From: Thermodesulfobium sp. 4217-1 | Lineage (GTDB): Bacteria; Thermodesulfobiota; Thermodesulfobiia; Thermodesulfobiales; Thermodesulfobiaceae | Assembly: GCF_039822205.1 (NCBI RefSeq) | Contig: NZ_JBAGBW010000020.1 | Span: forward strand, 1-32,892 | Reading direction: 5' to 3' | DNA: 32,892 nt | In this document: positions 32,461-32,892 of the stretch, in pieces | Numbering within the stretch: the first letter of the stretch is position 1 | Layout of the letters: each line of letters begins with the position of its first letter | Made by a program: the position numbers and the translations under genes | The notes under the pieces: generated by a model | Seen by the model: the letters and a program-made list of their open reading frames with translations, nothing else | What the model was told of the DNA's origin: nothing | Database searches by the model: none

Positions 32461-32766
32461 TTAGTGATTATTTGCATAATCAATGCCATCTCTAACTTCA
32501 TGGATGGCTCTATCTGTATATTCTATAGCCTTAACCCTATGACCATTGAAGTCATGAGCTGCATTGTTAAGATGTTCTCTTGCTTTTATCAAAAGATTTA
32601 AAGCTGCTTCCATTTCAGGATGATTCCCCCAAGCTACCTGTTGATAGTATCCGGGCACAATTGGTTGAGCTTGAGCAGAGCTTTGGTTAGAAACCATATT
32701 AAACGAAGCAGTGGATGCAAACATTAGTATGCCGCCTACGAGTAAACCAAATAAAAAATTTTTCAT
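32461..32766 (-). CDS. Small exported helical protein of unknown function
   Basis: A 101-residue protein. The signal peptide is MKNFLFGLLVGGILMFASTASF, with possible cleavage after AQA. The mature part is a short polar linker and a helical hairpin: HPEMEAALNLLIKAREHLNNA, then DFNGHRVKAIEYTDRAIHEV and RDGIDYANN. The pattern HPxMxAAL-LxxAR-xL-xA-D-x-GHRxKA-xxxxAIxEVxxGI recurs in small periplasmic proteins of many bacteria, whose role is not established to my knowledge. The repeated histidines on one face could bind a metal or a ligand. GGGAGG precedes the ATG by ~6 nt. Confidence 0.8.
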   Translation of the reverse strand: MKNFLFGLLVGGILMFASTASFNMVSNQSSAQAQPIVPGYYQQVAWGNHPEMEAALNLLIKAREHLNNAAHDFNGHRVKAIEYTDRAIHEVRDGIDYANNH

Positions 32767-32892
32767 AACTACCTCCCTGTTTTTAATTTAGATCATATTT
32801 TTATATTATTTTACTATTATTAGAATTTGATTAGTTTTATAGAAAGTTTAAAAGTGAATATAATAATTCTAAATAGTTAAATCAATATTTAA

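Overview
This is an AT-rich bacterial window with mostly compact minus-strand operons for about the first 20 kb and sparser accessory DNA after that. The gene content suggests a strict anaerobe: a two-gene 2-oxoacid:ferredoxin oxidoreductase, two radical SAM/SPASM enzymes, an AhpF-like disulfide reductase and a b6-type cytochrome without a visible Rieske protein. It would fit a Thermodesulfobium-like sulfate reducer, but that is an inference from gene content and base composition, not a search result.

Layout. 1-1.9 kb: a cut-off PAS/GGDEF gene, a small J-domain protein and a decayed IS256-type transposase tail. 1.9-3.75 kb: an AhpF-like reductase and a small plus-strand membrane peptide. 3.75-8.5 kb: one minus-strand run, korA-korB-rSAM-34 aa peptide-rSAM. 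The peptide has a perfect Shine-Dalgarno (SD) sequence and its stop overlaps the next start (GTGA), so the set looks like a possible peptide-modification cassette. 8.6-14 kb: tyrS-dut-yebC-ruvC-ruvA-ruvB-5'-3' exonuclease, tightly spaced and partly overlapping. 14-19.9 kb: rpsT on plus, converging on the run leuS-comEA-comEC-holA. 20-24.3 kb: a degenerate UspA protein, a YgjP-type metalloprotease and a GAF/PAS/GGDEF/EAL protein with a G14 tract upstream.

24.3-28.8 kb: a folded RNA leader that buries an SD sequence, a 25-codon ORF, an aldehyde dehydrogenase of GapN type, and a three-gene cytochrome b cluster (51 aa subunit, four-helix b6-like subunit with four heme histidines, and a two-helix subunit with a large external domain). 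28.8-30.8 kb: a merR gene split by a 339 bp IS200/IS605-type remnant, next to an aldo/keto reductase whose promoter has the 19 bp spacer and palindrome typical of MerR control. 30.8-32.9 kb: GNAT acetyltransferase, DUF985 cupin and two small exported proteins.

Main points for a second look: the rSAM-peptide-rSAM unit; the structured leader at 24680-24780; the in-frame, precisely delimited IS remnant inside merR with its orphaned operator; apparent AUU start codons for yebC and the YgjP homologue; and the unusual cytochrome b cluster. No tRNA, rRNA or CRISPR array was seen.
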